From an uncultured Pseudomonadales bacterium (GTDB lineage: Bacteria > Pseudomonadota > Gammaproteobacteria > Pseudomonadales > Azotimanducaceae), in contig CALKBV010000013.1 of NCBI GenBank assembly GCA_937775265.1, positions 1 to 64,000 on the forward strand: 64,000 nt of DNA. Direction: 5' to 3'. Each line of letters opens with the position of its first letter. The first letter of the stretch is position 1. Position numbers and translations under genes: made by a program. Positions 1 to 8,569 of this stretch are shown here, piece by piece. The notes below the pieces were generated by a model that was not told the origin of the DNA, did no database searches, and saw only the letters and a list, made by a program, of their open reading frames with translations.

Positions 1-696
1 AGCCTTGACTCGGCTAGCTTGCCACTAAATAGTGCGCCGGCAGTAATTAATGGGCTAACTGTTCGTGTTCAAAGCTGGTCTGGGCTTTATAGTTTTTCTT
101 TGCTTGGTTACCAGAACACCAACGCCGTATTTCGGCAAATGATGGATAGTAAATCTGCCCAGCGGGTTAGTGCGGAACTTGGCGATTGGATTGATGAAGA
201 TGCCCGGGGCCGCTTTCGTGGCGGTGAGAGGGCTGATTATGCGACTAGAAAAATGCTGCAACGTCCCAGAAACGCACCCCTAAGGAGTATCGATGAGTTG
301 TTGGAACTGCCATCGGTCACGCCGGATATGATGAATGGAAGTGGCAAAACACCTGGGTTCAGGGACCTTTTCCTGGCAGGCGGAGAAGATAATTTTGATC
401 TGGGCACTGCCCCTGATATTCTGGTTGGCCCGTTGTTAGGGCTGTCGGGCGCCACCGCCCGAGAAGTTATCAAGGCGAGAAAAGAAGCCGACTGGTCGAA
501 GGTTCACTTTCTCATTGATGAAAATCACTGGGTATTTAACGACCATCCGGCATTTTATAAAGGGCAAAAATATCGCCTGGAATTTGAAAACAAACGTGGT
601 GTTACTTCCAGAGTACAAATGAAGCTAACTCCTTACGATCCACAAGGCTTGTACGCTATTATCGATTGGCAGGTACCTGATTACCCCTATGAGTAG
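1..696 (+). CDS. gspK: Type II secretion minor pseudopilin GspK (5' end outside window)
   Basis: C-terminal 231 residues of a GspK-type minor pseudopilin; the reading frame is open from base 1, so the start lies upstream. GspK caps the pseudopilus tip with GspI and GspJ in the periplasm. The visible part has the two helix-hairpin-helix-like segments typical of GspK: SIDELLELPSVTP near visible residue 95 and LLGLSGATAREVIKARKE near residue 140, the second followed by the C-terminal strand region. It overlaps gspL by 8 bases (ATGAGTAG), which indicates translational coupling in a gsp operon whose E-J genes would lie to the left. An in-frame TTG at base 19 could look like a start but is internal. 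Confidence 0.88.
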   Translation, partial: SLDSASLPLNSAPAVINGLTVRVQSWSGLYSFSLLGYQNTNAVFRQMMDSKSAQRVSAELGDWIDEDARGRFRGGERADYATRKMLQRPRNAPLRSIDELLELPSVTPDMMNGSGKTPGFRDLFLAGGEDNFDLGTAPDILVGPLLGLSGATAREVIKARKEADWSKVHFLIDENHWVFNDHPAFYKGQKYRLEFENKRGVTSRVQMKLTPYDPQGLYAIIDWQVPDYPYE

Positions 697-1924
697 CTGG
701 TCTGAATCACGAGTTGCCCGTGAACTGAGTAAATTCAGGGAGCGCTGGTTTCCGAAAATACTGATCGAAGTAAAGGCGTCAGGTTTACAGTATTCACTGT
801 ACCAAGCCAGTGATTGGGTGGTCGTCGATAGCCTTCCGGGAACGCAGAGTGTTTTTGAACAAAAAACTCTCCTGATACCCGATGCTGTTAGCTTTTTTAA
901 ACTGCGAAGATTTCCCGTTGAATCAGTGTCGAAACAAACCTTAAGGGAAGCAGTCGAGCTTGACCTGAGCAGATGGTCGCCGTGGCAGGAAGGTGTGGAG
1001 TTTTATTATTGGCCGAAGCGTAGTGGCGACCATTGGCAGGTCGCTGTCTGGGTTTGGCAGAGTTCATATATGCCGACAGTCTTGCAAAGCCTGGAAACGA
1101 AACCCACGCATGTTATGCCTGAACGTGCCTGGAAGCTGGCGTCGTTGGGTGTAATAGAAGAACCTGATTTTATTCATGTTGATGGCGGCGAAGGCGGAAG
1201 TTGGGTCTATATGCAGGTGGCGGGAGGCTTTGCCACTCTGCGGATTGCCGCTGTCAACAATGAAACGGATGCAAAGCACTTCAAAACATCGTTAAGGAAT
1301 GAGTCGATCCCTGTTTATGTTGATAGGCAGAGCGACAGCGCTTCCTTGACCTGGGAACAAATGTCGAATTGCTCAACGGCCAAATACTCGCTGCCGGTTT
1401 CATCGGCCTTGGCCGCCGGGCGCCAATCTGGCATTAGTGATTGGTCTGACCCTTTTGTTTGGGCCAGGCCAACCGGCGCTATTTTGGCGCTTTATGTCTG
1501 TTGGTTGCTGGGTGATGGATTAGTGCTGTTAAAGCAAGGTGACGAGGTTCAGGAGTCTTCTTCCCAGGCCAGTTCAGTGTCCATGGAAGTGCTGGATGCA
1601 AGAGCTGAAGTCGAGCGAATTAATGTCCTGCTAGCGCAAATTGATCTAATGCGTGCCAGCCAGTTGGATTTGGAATCCATACTCGCGTCACTTAGCACGA
1701 CATTGCCGAAAAATGCCTGGCTGGAACATATCGAATACCGCGGTGAGGATGGCGGTTGGCTGGAGATCACCGGAAAATCTGAACAAAGCTCAACGCTTGC
1801 AGCGGTGCTGGAGCGAATACCTGAGGTAGAGCAGGCGATGTTTCTGACGGATATCCGCAGAGATAAAAGAACAGGGCTTGAACCGTTCAAAATTCGCCTC
1901 AAACTTGTTGTTGATGATCAATGA
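689..1924 (+). CDS. gspL: Type II secretion protein GspL/PilN-like
   Basis: Protein of 411 residues that anchors the cytoplasmic ATPase GspE to the inner membrane. The N-terminal ~250 residues look like the actin-fold cytoplasmic domain (an FFKLRRFPVE segment near residue 69 and an LREAVELDLSRW segment near residue 85). A single membrane segment lies at about residues 262-281. A periplasmic ferredoxin-like PilN/GspL domain follows, with LPKNAWLEHIEY and GGWLEITGKS. Position between gspK and gspM supports the call. The family diverges strongly in sequence, so the assignment rests on topology plus gene order. The ATG start overlaps the gspK stop. Confidence 0.82.
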   Translation: MSSWSESRVARELSKFRERWFPKILIEVKASGLQYSLYQASDWVVVDSLPGTQSVFEQKTLLIPDAVSFFKLRRFPVESVSKQTLREAVELDLSRWSPWQEGVEFYYWPKRSGDHWQVAVWVWQSSYMPTVLQSLETKPTHVMPERAWKLASLGVIEEPDFIHVDGGEGGSWVYMQVAGGFATLRIAAVNNETDAKHFKTSLRNESIPVYVDRQSDSASLTWEQMSNCSTAKYSLPVSSALAAGRQSGISDWSDPFVWARPTGAILALYVCWLLGDGLVLLKQGDEVQESSSQASSVSMEVLDARAEVERINVLLAQIDLMRASQLDLESILASLSTTLPKNAWLEHIEYRGEDGGWLEITGKSEQSSTLAAVLERIPEVEQAMFLTDIRRDKRTGLEPFKIRLKLVVDDQ

Positions 1925-1937
1925 AGGGTGCTCGCTG

Positions 1938-2543
1938 ATGGACAGCCAACAGGATCTGCTGGCCGTGAAGTGGCAGGAAGTCAAATCCCAGTCGGATTCG
2001 CCCTTGATTAGGTGGAGTGTCCTGGCGATTGCAGTCATCGTTATTTGGGTTTGGGTCGTGGAACCATTACAAATCTGGACAAAGGATCTGCAAGATCAGG
2101 TTGAAAGGAACGCTGATAAAGCAGCTCGACTGCTGGCGCTTGAAAAAAATGCTGATCAATGGTTAACCGCACAACAAGAGGCACGACTTGCCCTTGCCGA
2201 AGCCGAACAAGTCATGTTCGTGTCTTTAAGTAATACGCAGTCCCAGGCAAGTATTCAAAGCTCTTTGTTGGAATTGGCGGAATCACGAAATCTTAATCTT
2301 GAATCACGGAAGCTGATTGAGGCCGAGACAATGCAACCGATCGGTACTCGCCTGGGCATTGAAGTAGGATTGAGAGGTGAACTGGTGGATCTGCTTTATT
2401 TCATGGACGACGTTAGTCACAGTGAAAAGCTGTTTGTCATTGATCGATGGATCATACAAATAGAACGCAACAAAAAAGCTTATGCGCGGTTTACGCTGTC
2501 AGGTCTTCGGCCGGGCGCCATCGAGGTGCAACCCGATGGGTAA
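1938..2543 (+). CDS. gspM: Type II secretion protein GspM
   Basis: Protein of 201 residues with one N-terminal membrane segment (about residues 24-42) followed by a coiled-coil stretch and a small periplasmic alpha/beta domain, the GspM/PilO-like layout. GspM binds GspL and helps place the inner-membrane platform. The frame is open from 1878, but the ATG at 1938 is preferred: it follows the gspL stop, has GAAGGG about 8 bases upstream, and places the membrane segment near the N terminus as in the family. The 3' end overlaps the next gene by 8 bases. Confidence 0.82.
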   Translation: MDSQQDLLAVKWQEVKSQSDSPLIRWSVLAIAVIVIWVWVVEPLQIWTKDLQDQVERNADKAARLLALEKNADQWLTAQQEARLALAEAEQVMFVSLSNTQSQASIQSSLLELAESRNLNLESRKLIEAETMQPIGTRLGIEVGLRGELVDLLYFMDDVSHSEKLFVIDRWIIQIERNKKAYARFTLSGLRPGAIEVQPDG

Positions 2544-2997
2544 AGTAAACCAGGGTTTTCTTTTGCTTTTAGCGATGATCGCTGCGCTCACGGTGCTACG
2601 GCTTGTTCTGCCGTATGGCCTTTCGGCGACAAAGAGCATTCTTCCGGAGGTCTATTCGCTGCAAAAAAAAGACAGTGCAGAACAATATCTTACTGATATA
2701 TTGGCGCATAATCTTTGGCATGAAAGTCGAGGGGTCTTGGTGGCTGCCATTAATGGCGCTGAGTCTGACCAATCTTCTGCAGATGAGTTACAGGCTCAGG
2801 CGCAGGCTCGGGCGCTTCAGGAACAAGCGGCTTCGTCGCTTACGCTCGTCGGTGTCTCAAGGTTTGAAGGGATTGCAGTCTTCAAATCCGCCCAGGGGAT
2901 AAAACGATACAAAGCGGGGGCGCTGCTCCCAGAGGGTTCGCGACTGGAGGAAGTGCTTGAATACGGCGTGCGAATTTCGAAATCGGGGGGAAAATGA
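2536..2997 (+). CDS. GspC/PilP-like inner-membrane component of type II secretion
   Basis: Protein of 153 residues with an N-terminal membrane anchor (about residues 7-27), an Ala/Gln-rich linker (about residues 80-97) and a small C-terminal beta domain containing TLVGVSRFEGIAVFKSAQG and a YKAGALLPEGS segment. This resembles the homology region of GspC or PilP that contacts the secretin N0 domain. No PDZ domain is present, so it is shorter than classical GspC. The frame extends back to 2482, but ATG 2536 overlaps the gspM stop and gives the membrane anchor at the N terminus. It overlaps gspD by four bases (ATGA). Role is inferred from fold pattern and position. Confidence 0.68.
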   Translation: MGKVNQGFLLLLAMIAALTVLRLVLPYGLSATKSILPEVYSLQKKDSAEQYLTDILAHNLWHESRGVLVAAINGAESDQSSADELQAQAQARALQEQAASSLTLVGVSRFEGIAVFKSAQGIKRYKAGALLPEGSRLEEVLEYGVRISKSGGK

Positions 2998-5030
2998 ACA
3001 ACTTTACTTGTTTGGTAAAAATTAGAACTTGGATTGTGGGTACAACGCTGCTGTTGCTAATACACGGCTGTGCGAGCGATCCGTTTGTCCTGCCTGAACA
3101 TATGGCGCCAGTGGACTTGGAATCCAAGGGTGAGCCTGGGCAGGCGATACAGATGGTCGAGCCGACGTTGACACCACCGCGAAAGCTTCCGGCACTCGAT
3201 ATCTCAAGTTGGTCGGATGACGCGGGTTCCAAATGGCAAAAATTAAGGCTTGGTGACCAGGCGACAGACCTGAATGTTGAGTCTATGCCCCTTAATGAAT
3301 TTATCCAGGTTGCGCTGGGCGATGTGTTGGAGCTTTCTTTCAGTGTGGATCCCGCCGTTCAGACGATGGACGCGCTGGTGACGTTGCGAATAAGCAAGCC
3401 GATGGCGGCAAGAATGTTGCTGGATACGGTCGAGCAGGTTTTAGCGGGTTACCAGGTTGGCCTGTCGATGGAGGGCGGCACGCTTGCGGTACTTCCAGCC
3501 AGCAAGCTGACGGGTATGGCGCCAACATTTGTGGGCGCGAGGGCCAGGTTTTCGATGCAGCAGGGGAAAATCATGATGATTATTCCGCTGAAATATTCGA
3601 GCCCCGATGAAGCGATGAGGTTCGTGCGACATTTTGTCAACTTGGGCGCCAATGCATCCATTGATAGCGTTAGACGGTTGAACGCACTGGTCGTTATCGG
3701 CGATGCCGCTGAGCTCCAGCGTTTTCGCTCAGTGGTTGAGTTGATAGACCAACCGTCTATGTCGGGGCGTTCGGTACAAATTTTCCGGCCAATCTATTGG
3801 CAGGCCAGTGATATAATTCAATTGTTGAAGGATACGCTAAAAACACAAGGTGTTCTGATTGCCGAAACAGCAGAGGCGCCGGGCATTTATCTGTCAGAGG
3901 TTAAGCAACTTAACTCGCTGCTCGTTGCTGCGCCGGATGATGCACTAATCGCCTGGGTCGACGATTGGATTAGTGCGCTGGACACACCAGATGTGGCAGG
4001 TGATGCGCTCAGAAGCTTTGTTTATGCTGTAAAACATAGCACAGCAGATGAGCTGGGTTCTGTGGTATCGGCAGTGCTTGGCGGATTCAACGCTGCGGGT
4101 TCAGAGCGGCCCACCGAAGGTGACAATGACGCGAAACCGGGTTCACGAAGCGCCTCAGCGGTCTTGGGCACTGGCGGTTCAGAACTTAGAATGGTGACTG
4201 ATGCGTCTCACAATGCCCTGGTGTTTGTCGGTAGCGCACAATCGTACAAAGCGGTTTATCAGTTGCTAGAACAGATAGATGTCCCCGCGAAACAGGTGCT
4301 GCTCGAGGTGACGGTTGCCGATGTGACGCTGGAGGGCAAAACCCAATTAGGCGTTGAATGGCAGTTTAAGGGGTCAAGCGGCGGTTTGGATGCTGTAGGA
4401 AGTACCCTCGGCGGCGTCGGGTTGGGCGGCGGTGGTTTTACTTATACGGCGTTTGACGATGCGGGCGCTATACGCGCTCAAATCAACGCGCTTGCGACCA
4501 ATGGTGATGCCCGTATTCTATCAAGTCCCAGGCTGCTGGCCGTTGACAATGAAGAGGCGAAAATTCAGGTGGGCACCCAAATCGCGGTGATCTCTTCTGA
4601 AAACACAAGTGATTCGGTCGATGGCATCATCCGTAGTTTTACTTACGTCGACACGGGGGTTATTTTGAGTTTTACCCCCACGGTGATGGCCCTTGGCCAG
4701 GTCCGTCTGCAGGTGAGTCAGGAGGTTAGTGTCCCGGGAGCATCCCTTAATAACACCCCGCCAATAAACACCCGTTCGGTTCAAACTACGCTGATTGCGC
4801 AATCTGGCAGAACGGTGATGATTGGCGGATTAATATCAACCACTGATTCAGTGAGTAATCAAAAGGTCCCTGTTTTGGGAGACATCCCACTATTGGGGAC
4901 GTTGTTTCGGGGGCAGGAAGTGGTTGAAAATACCACTGAGATGGTGATTCTGATCACACCACATATCATAGAATCGTCGTTGCAACTGGAAACGTTAACC
5001 GAGGCATTCAGGAAGAAGGGCAGTTGGTAG
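2994..5030 (+). CDS. gspD: Type II secretion secretin GspD, lipoprotein form
   Basis: Outer-membrane secretin of 678 residues, the exit channel of the type II system. The N terminus has a lipoprotein signal peptide with lipobox LIHGC and Cys26. Repeated N-domains follow (LKYSSPDEAMRFVRHFVNLG; FVYAVKHSTADELGSVVSAV), then the secretin core with DARILSSPRLLAVDNEEAKI, a Gly-rich gate region (GGVGLGGGGFTYT) and the signature VPVLGDIPLLGTLFRG. Lipidated secretins such as Pseudomonas HxcQ are known to reach the outer membrane by their own lipid anchor; the same is inferred here, which would explain why no pilotin gene is visible. Last gene of the gsp operon. Confidence 0.93.
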   Translation: MNNFTCLVKIRTWIVGTTLLLLIHGCASDPFVLPEHMAPVDLESKGEPGQAIQMVEPTLTPPRKLPALDISSWSDDAGSKWQKLRLGDQATDLNVESMPLNEFIQVALGDVLELSFSVDPAVQTMDALVTLRISKPMAARMLLDTVEQVLAGYQVGLSMEGGTLAVLPASKLTGMAPTFVGARARFSMQQGKIMMIIPLKYSSPDEAMRFVRHFVNLGANASIDSVRRLNALVVIGDAAELQRFRSVVELIDQPSMSGRSVQIFRPIYWQASDIIQLLKDTLKTQGVLIAETAEAPGIYLSEVKQLNSLLVAAPDDALIAWVDDWISALDTPDVAGDALRSFVYAVKHSTADELGSVVSAVLGGFNAAGSERPTEGDNDAKPGSRSASAVLGTGGSELRMVTDASHNALVFVGSAQSYKAVYQLLEQIDVPAKQVLLEVTVADVTLEGKTQLGVEWQFKGSSGGLDAVGSTLGGVGLGGGGFTYTAFDDAGAIRAQINALATNGDARILSSPRLLAVDNEEAKIQVGTQIAVISSENTSDSVDGIIRSFTYVDTGVILSFTPTVMALGQVRLQVSQEVSVPGASLNNTPPINTRSVQTTLIAQSGRTVMIGGLISTTDSVSNQKVPVLGDIPLLGTLFRGQEVVENTTEMVILITPHIIESSLQLETLTEAFRKKGSW

Positions 5031-5140
5031 CAAAAACGTTTATTGGCTTTTTCGTCAATGTTGTCTAACATGTGGATGTAATACCGAAACTATTGGTGGT
5101 AAGTCCCTGTGAATAGCATGTTTTTTATGACAAAACGTTG

Positions 5141-5169
5141 TTGACAGGGCGTCTGCGCTTATTTAGTAT
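5141..5169 (+). promoter_or_regulatory. Near-consensus sigma-70 promoter for the exported repeat protein
   Basis: TTGACA at 5141-5146 and TAGTAT at 5164-5169 are separated by exactly 17 bases. This is the best promoter match I noticed in the window. It lies 100 bases upstream of the ATG at 5272, so the transcript would have a leader of roughly 95 bases. The position after the gspD stop suggests the downstream gene is transcribed separately and strongly. Confidence 0.75.
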
Positions 5170-5195
5170 CCTCTTCTAGCCGTCTGAGCAGATGG

Positions 5196-5212
5196 CGAGA
5201 ATATGATTCTCG
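5196..5212 (+). other. Small hairpin in the leader of the exported protein mRNA
   Basis: Seven-base-pair stem CGAGAAT / ATTCTCG with a three-base ATG loop. It falls within the predicted leader between the promoter at 5141-5169 and the ATG at 5272. Stem-loops near the 5' end of abundant surface-protein mRNAs often stabilise the message; that role is only inferred. It has no T-run, so it is not a terminator. Confidence 0.4.
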
Positions 5213-5271
5213 GGAATCAAGATCTTAATTATGGTAACTAAACTTTTTTCGAAAAAAACAGGATATTTAAA

Positions 5272-6663
5272 ATGAATCTTCTTAAAAAAACACTGGTAGC
5301 GGCAGGAGTTGCTACCGCAGTACTGGCTACCGGCGCTGCTCAGGCCGCAACGGTAAACAATCCTACAGTTTCAGCACTTGGGGTAGTTAACCTAGTCGCT
5401 TCCAAATTTGTTGCAAATGAGTCGGTGAAAACCGTACTCGATCTGCCCACAGTCACAGTAACTATGGGCGCCACTGAAACCCTCAGCGTAGACGACTCCG
5501 TAACGTTCACACTAAGTAATGGTGTGTTCGGCGCAGCAGGTACCGTTGCTTCAACAAACTCAGGAGCCTTAGCTCTAATTTCTGGTGGCGCAAAATCCGC
5601 TACCGCCGTCTATCGGGTAACCACGGCGGCAAGCGCCGCGGCATCCGTCATAACACTGACTGGCGCAACAGTAACTGGTACGGCAATCGCGGATAACGCT
5701 GCAGTTACTACTGGCGTTGCGATGAGCGGGTTTGTCGGCGGTGCGCAGACTTCACTGTTTAGCTCGCCACTGACCAGCTACTCTATGCAGCTTGTTCCTG
5801 TAATGACAGCGACTATTGTTCCTGCAGTCGGTACATTTGATGTTGCGAAAGGATTTGCGGCTCTCACAACCACCACAGGCACAACTTCCGCGACTACGGG
5901 TGTTAGCACGACCACTGGAGCCGCTGTAATCACTACTACTGCTGGAGCCGGTTCTACCATAGGTGCAAATACATCGGGTATCCCAGCGTCAGTTCCTGCT
6001 CCTGCTTCAACGCTGGTGACGATTGCAGGTCCAATGACTGGTGTCGCGCAAATCACTGATGCGAATATTAACCCCACTTCTGCTGCGGGTGTGGCAACGG
6101 CCGGCGCTACAACTGGTAAGTTTACTATCGACACCGCAACTAACACGGCGACAGGGACTCAGGTAGCCACAGGTGCCGGGTCAGCTACCATCTCATTTGC
6201 TGGCACATCGGCATATGACGCATCGGCTTACACAGCGACGGTTTCGCGTCTGGTTGATGGAGCGGCTTACGCTGCTAACGCAAGCATTAAGGCTGCAACG
6301 GCTTTTGCCTTCAGCCGAAATGGTTCTTCCTTCACCACTAACAGCTTCGGTGCCTTGAACAAGATGACCGTGTCTGATAGAAGTGGTGCGCTTGGTGGAG
6401 TAGGTGCAGACGGTGCCATCGCGCTTACTGCGTATGATGCAGCTGGTGCGGCAGTGACTTGTACAGGCCTAACGATAGCGAATTTGCCTAATAACGGTAC
6501 AACGACTATCCAGGGTGCTGACGTAATGGCAGCTTGTCCTGGTGCCAAGCGTATTGAAGGTATTGTGAACTCCACAACCATCTTTTCGTCTAACACCAAA
6601 ATCACGGCCGAGGGAGCGACTTCGCAGTCTGGAGGAAACAATACTACGTCGATCGCCAACTAA
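5272..6663 (+). CDS. Exported Ala/Thr-rich S-layer-like surface protein
   Basis: Protein of 463 residues with a clear Sec signal peptide (KK at residues 5-6, hydrophobic core, AQA cleavage site at residues 23-25). The mature part is dominated by Ala, Thr, Val, Ser and Gly, has few charged residues, no further membrane segment and only two Cys (397 and 422). A Thr-rich low-complexity stretch covers about residues 196-230. This composition is typical of surface-layer, matrix or fimbria-like proteins. It has its own near-consensus promoter, an AGGA ribosome site and a strong terminator. Direct adjacency to the secretin gene suggests it is a substrate of that system. I do not recognise a named family with certainty; S-layer protein is the leading guess. 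Confidence 0.6.
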   Translation: MNLLKKTLVAAGVATAVLATGAAQAATVNNPTVSALGVVNLVASKFVANESVKTVLDLPTVTVTMGATETLSVDDSVTFTLSNGVFGAAGTVASTNSGALALISGGAKSATAVYRVTTAASAAASVITLTGATVTGTAIADNAAVTTGVAMSGFVGGAQTSLFSSPLTSYSMQLVPVMTATIVPAVGTFDVAKGFAALTTTTGTTSATTGVSTTTGAAVITTTAGAGSTIGANTSGIPASVPAPASTLVTIAGPMTGVAQITDANINPTSAAGVATAGATTGKFTIDTATNTATGTQVATGAGSATISFAGTSAYDASAYTATVSRLVDGAAYAANASIKAATAFAFSRNGSSFTTNSFGALNKMTVSDRSGALGGVGADGAIALTAYDAAGAAVTCTGLTIANLPNNGTTTIQGADVMAACPGAKRIEGIVNSTTIFSSNTKITAEGATSQSGGNNTTSIAN

Positions 6664-6718
6664 TTTCGGCGAGGTAGGGTTTAGCCTCCGGCTAACAAAT
6701 ATCTCTGATGAAATGGTT

Positions 6719-6754
6719 AAGACCCGGTTTGGAAACAAACCGGGTTTTTTTTGT
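6719..6754 (+). terminator. Rho-independent terminator after the S-layer-like gene
   Basis: GACCCGGTTTG, a short GAAA loop and CAAACCGGGT form a 10-bp GC-rich stem followed by an eight-base T run. It starts about 57 bases after the stop codon at 6663 and fits a strong intrinsic terminator that isolates this highly expressed gene from the next one. Confidence 0.93.
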
Positions 6755-6785
6755 CCTCGAATAAATGGTTAGGTTGATTTAAGTC

Positions 6786-7463
6786 TTGCTGATCTCTGTT
6801 CACCTTCCTAAAACTGCGGGCAGCAGCTTCCGTGGGGCCCTTGAAAGCTATTTTGGCGAGAAGCTATCATTGGACTACGCAGGCAGGCCCATTAACCAGT
6901 CGTCCTATGAGCGGAAAGCGAGCTCGTTAACAGCCGCTCTGCAATTAGCTTGGCGCTATGATGATGTTGGCGCAGCTTGTATCCATGGTCATTTTTTACC
7001 GATCAAATACCGTTGGTTAAAAACGGCACCCCGGAAGAAGTTTGTCGTCTGGCTTCGAGACCCCCTCGAACGGTTAGCCTCCCATTACTATTACTGGACC
7101 AGCGACTACAACCCAGATACTGCAGGCCACCTTCGAAGGCGGGTGGTTGAAGAAAACTGGGATTTAGAGAGGTTTTGTTTTTCTAGCGAGCTGCGCAATA
7201 TCTATACCCAATGGGTCTGGGGTTTCCCTATGCGGCGTTTTGACTTTGTTGGAATCACCGAAAATTACGCGTCAGATCTAAACTACTTCGCGAAGACTAT
7301 CTTAAAAAGCGAGCTGCCGGTAACCGCGACAAATGTAAACCCACTAAGGCCCGCAGAGCGCTATATCGATGACTCAGGGCTGAGGTCCAGACTGGAAAAA
7401 TTTCACCAAAAAGACATGCGGCTCTATTGGCGTGCCCTTGCGGTTTCCAGGCGCCGGGAATGA
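6786..7463 (+). CDS. Sulfotransferase family protein
   Basis: Protein of 225 residues starting with the PAPS-binding loop of sulfotransferases: HLPKTAGSSFRGAL at about residues 6-19, matching the Golgi/bacterial carbohydrate sulfotransferase pattern. A second conserved patch, VVWLRDPLERLASHYYYW near residue 87, corresponds to the 3'-phosphate-binding region. It probably transfers sulfate to a glycan or other surface molecule. The start is the TTG at 6786; the frame is closed by TAA at 6780-6782 and there is no ATG in a sensible position. It sits alone between the surface-protein terminator and the tRNA gene; modification of surface material is an inference from context. Confidence 0.75.
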   Translation: MLISVHLPKTAGSSFRGALESYFGEKLSLDYAGRPINQSSYERKASSLTAALQLAWRYDDVGAACIHGHFLPIKYRWLKTAPRKKFVVWLRDPLERLASHYYYWTSDYNPDTAGHLRRRVVEENWDLERFCFSSELRNIYTQWVWGFPMRRFDFVGITENYASDLNYFAKTILKSELPVTATNVNPLRPAERYIDDSGLRSRLEKFHQKDMRLYWRALAVSRRRE

Positions 7464-7665
7464 AGTAAAAGATCGGCCAAAGCAGGTATGTTAAATAATC
7501 TACCGGCGGTTATTGCCTCGTTCCTGTCAATGCCCGGTTGCTTTCATGAAAGTAAAAGCGATCATACCGCCGTCACATTTTAAGTGTGGCCAGCCGTTGG
7601 GTCTAAGGACCTTTGGCCCCACCAATATTCTTTCCGTATGCGTTGAGCCTAAGTCATTGGTAATA

Positions 7666-7742
7666 TGGTGCCCTGAACAGGAGTCGAACCTGTGACCCTC
7701 CGCTTAGGAGGCGGATGCTCTATCCAACTGAGCTACCAGGGC
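7666..7742 (-). tRNA. tRNA-Arg(CCT)
   Basis: Complete cloverleaf on the minus strand, 77 bases with encoded CCA. Acceptor GCCCTGG pairs with TCAGGGC. The anticodon arm TCCGC-CTCCTAA-GCGGA gives anticodon CCT. The D-arm (GCTCAGTTGGATAGAGC) and the T-arm with GGTTCGA are present. It reads AGG codons. Confidence 0.96.
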
Positions 7743-7770
7743 GTGGTGGCGATATTAACAGAATAATTCC

Positions 7771-8569
7771 ATGAAAAACCGTGAACCCTTAATTCAAATA
7801 TTTTGTAAGGCGCCAGTGCTGGGTAAGGTCAAAACGCGCCTTATTCAGGAAATGGGTAAACGCCGTGCGCTCGACCTATACCTAGCAGATGTTTGAGCGA
7901 CTGATGGCTGAGCTTTCTGCCAGTCGGTCCTTCAAGACCGAGCTGTGGATATCGCCCGACAAAGATCATGCGTTCTTTGAGCCGTATGCGTTTGCCAGGT
8001 TTCAACAAGCGGGCACTGATCTTGGCGGCAGGATGAGTACGGCACTGCGCGATGGCCTGACCCGACATGAATCAGTCATTCTGGTAGGGACAGATTTGCC
8101 GCTTATTAACAGGTCATACATTGAGCAAGCGGTGAGCGCGCTGAAGACTCACGATGTGGTACTTGGCCCAGCCGAAGACGGGGGTTACGGGTTGGTGGGA
8201 GTTAACGCTAAAACCCCTGACATGTTTTCTGATATCGACTGGGGTACTGAAAGCGTGTTGTCCCAGACCTGTGCAAGGCTAAACAGGGATCGGCTTGATT
8301 TTGGCTTGCTGCCGCTTATCTGGGATGTGGACCGGCCTGCGGACCTTCCACGATACGAAGCGTGGTTAGGCCGCGGTATGCGGTGTTTAGATAAGGTTTG
8401 TCAGGGATGTTCAGTGAGCATGTTTGATCAGACCTGTTCGATTAGACAATGCCGAGATCAATCAAGCTTTTTGCGCCGCTTAAAATCGCATCCTGTGGCG
8501 TGCGTGGCTGCCAGCCAAGATGTTTTGCCGGCGAATTATCCAGCTGCGCCGCGACATCGAGATCTTTAA
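7771..8569 (+). CDS. TIGR04282/CofC-like glycosyl- or nucleotidyltransferase (DUF2064), frameshifted
   Basis: Two frames make one protein of the DUF2064 family. The first (7771-7896) gives the nucleotide-binding start IFCKAPVLGKVKTRLIQEMG and breaks at a TGA. The second (from 7889) continues with GTDLPLINRSYIEQA, the conserved GPAEDGGYGLVGV and an LLPLIWDVDRPADLPRYEAWL end. Skipping one base at about 7891 joins them without loss. The family is a GT-A-fold transferase related to CofC and found in arsenosugar-type clusters; the substrate here is unknown. The second frame runs on about 60 residues past the usual end and overlaps the 3' end of the convergent SDR gene, so a second indel near 8370 is possible. 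Confidence 0.72.

Noticed and set aside
5778..6146. Open frame of 122 codons on the minus strand within the S-layer-like gene
   Set aside because: It mirrors the Ala/Thr/Val-rich codon pattern of the plus-strand gene; such composition leaves the opposite strand free of stops. No ribosome site or family motif is seen.
7513..7695. Open frame of 60 codons running into the tRNA-Arg region
   Set aside because: It overlaps the tRNA gene on the other strand, has no family resemblance and no ribosome site.
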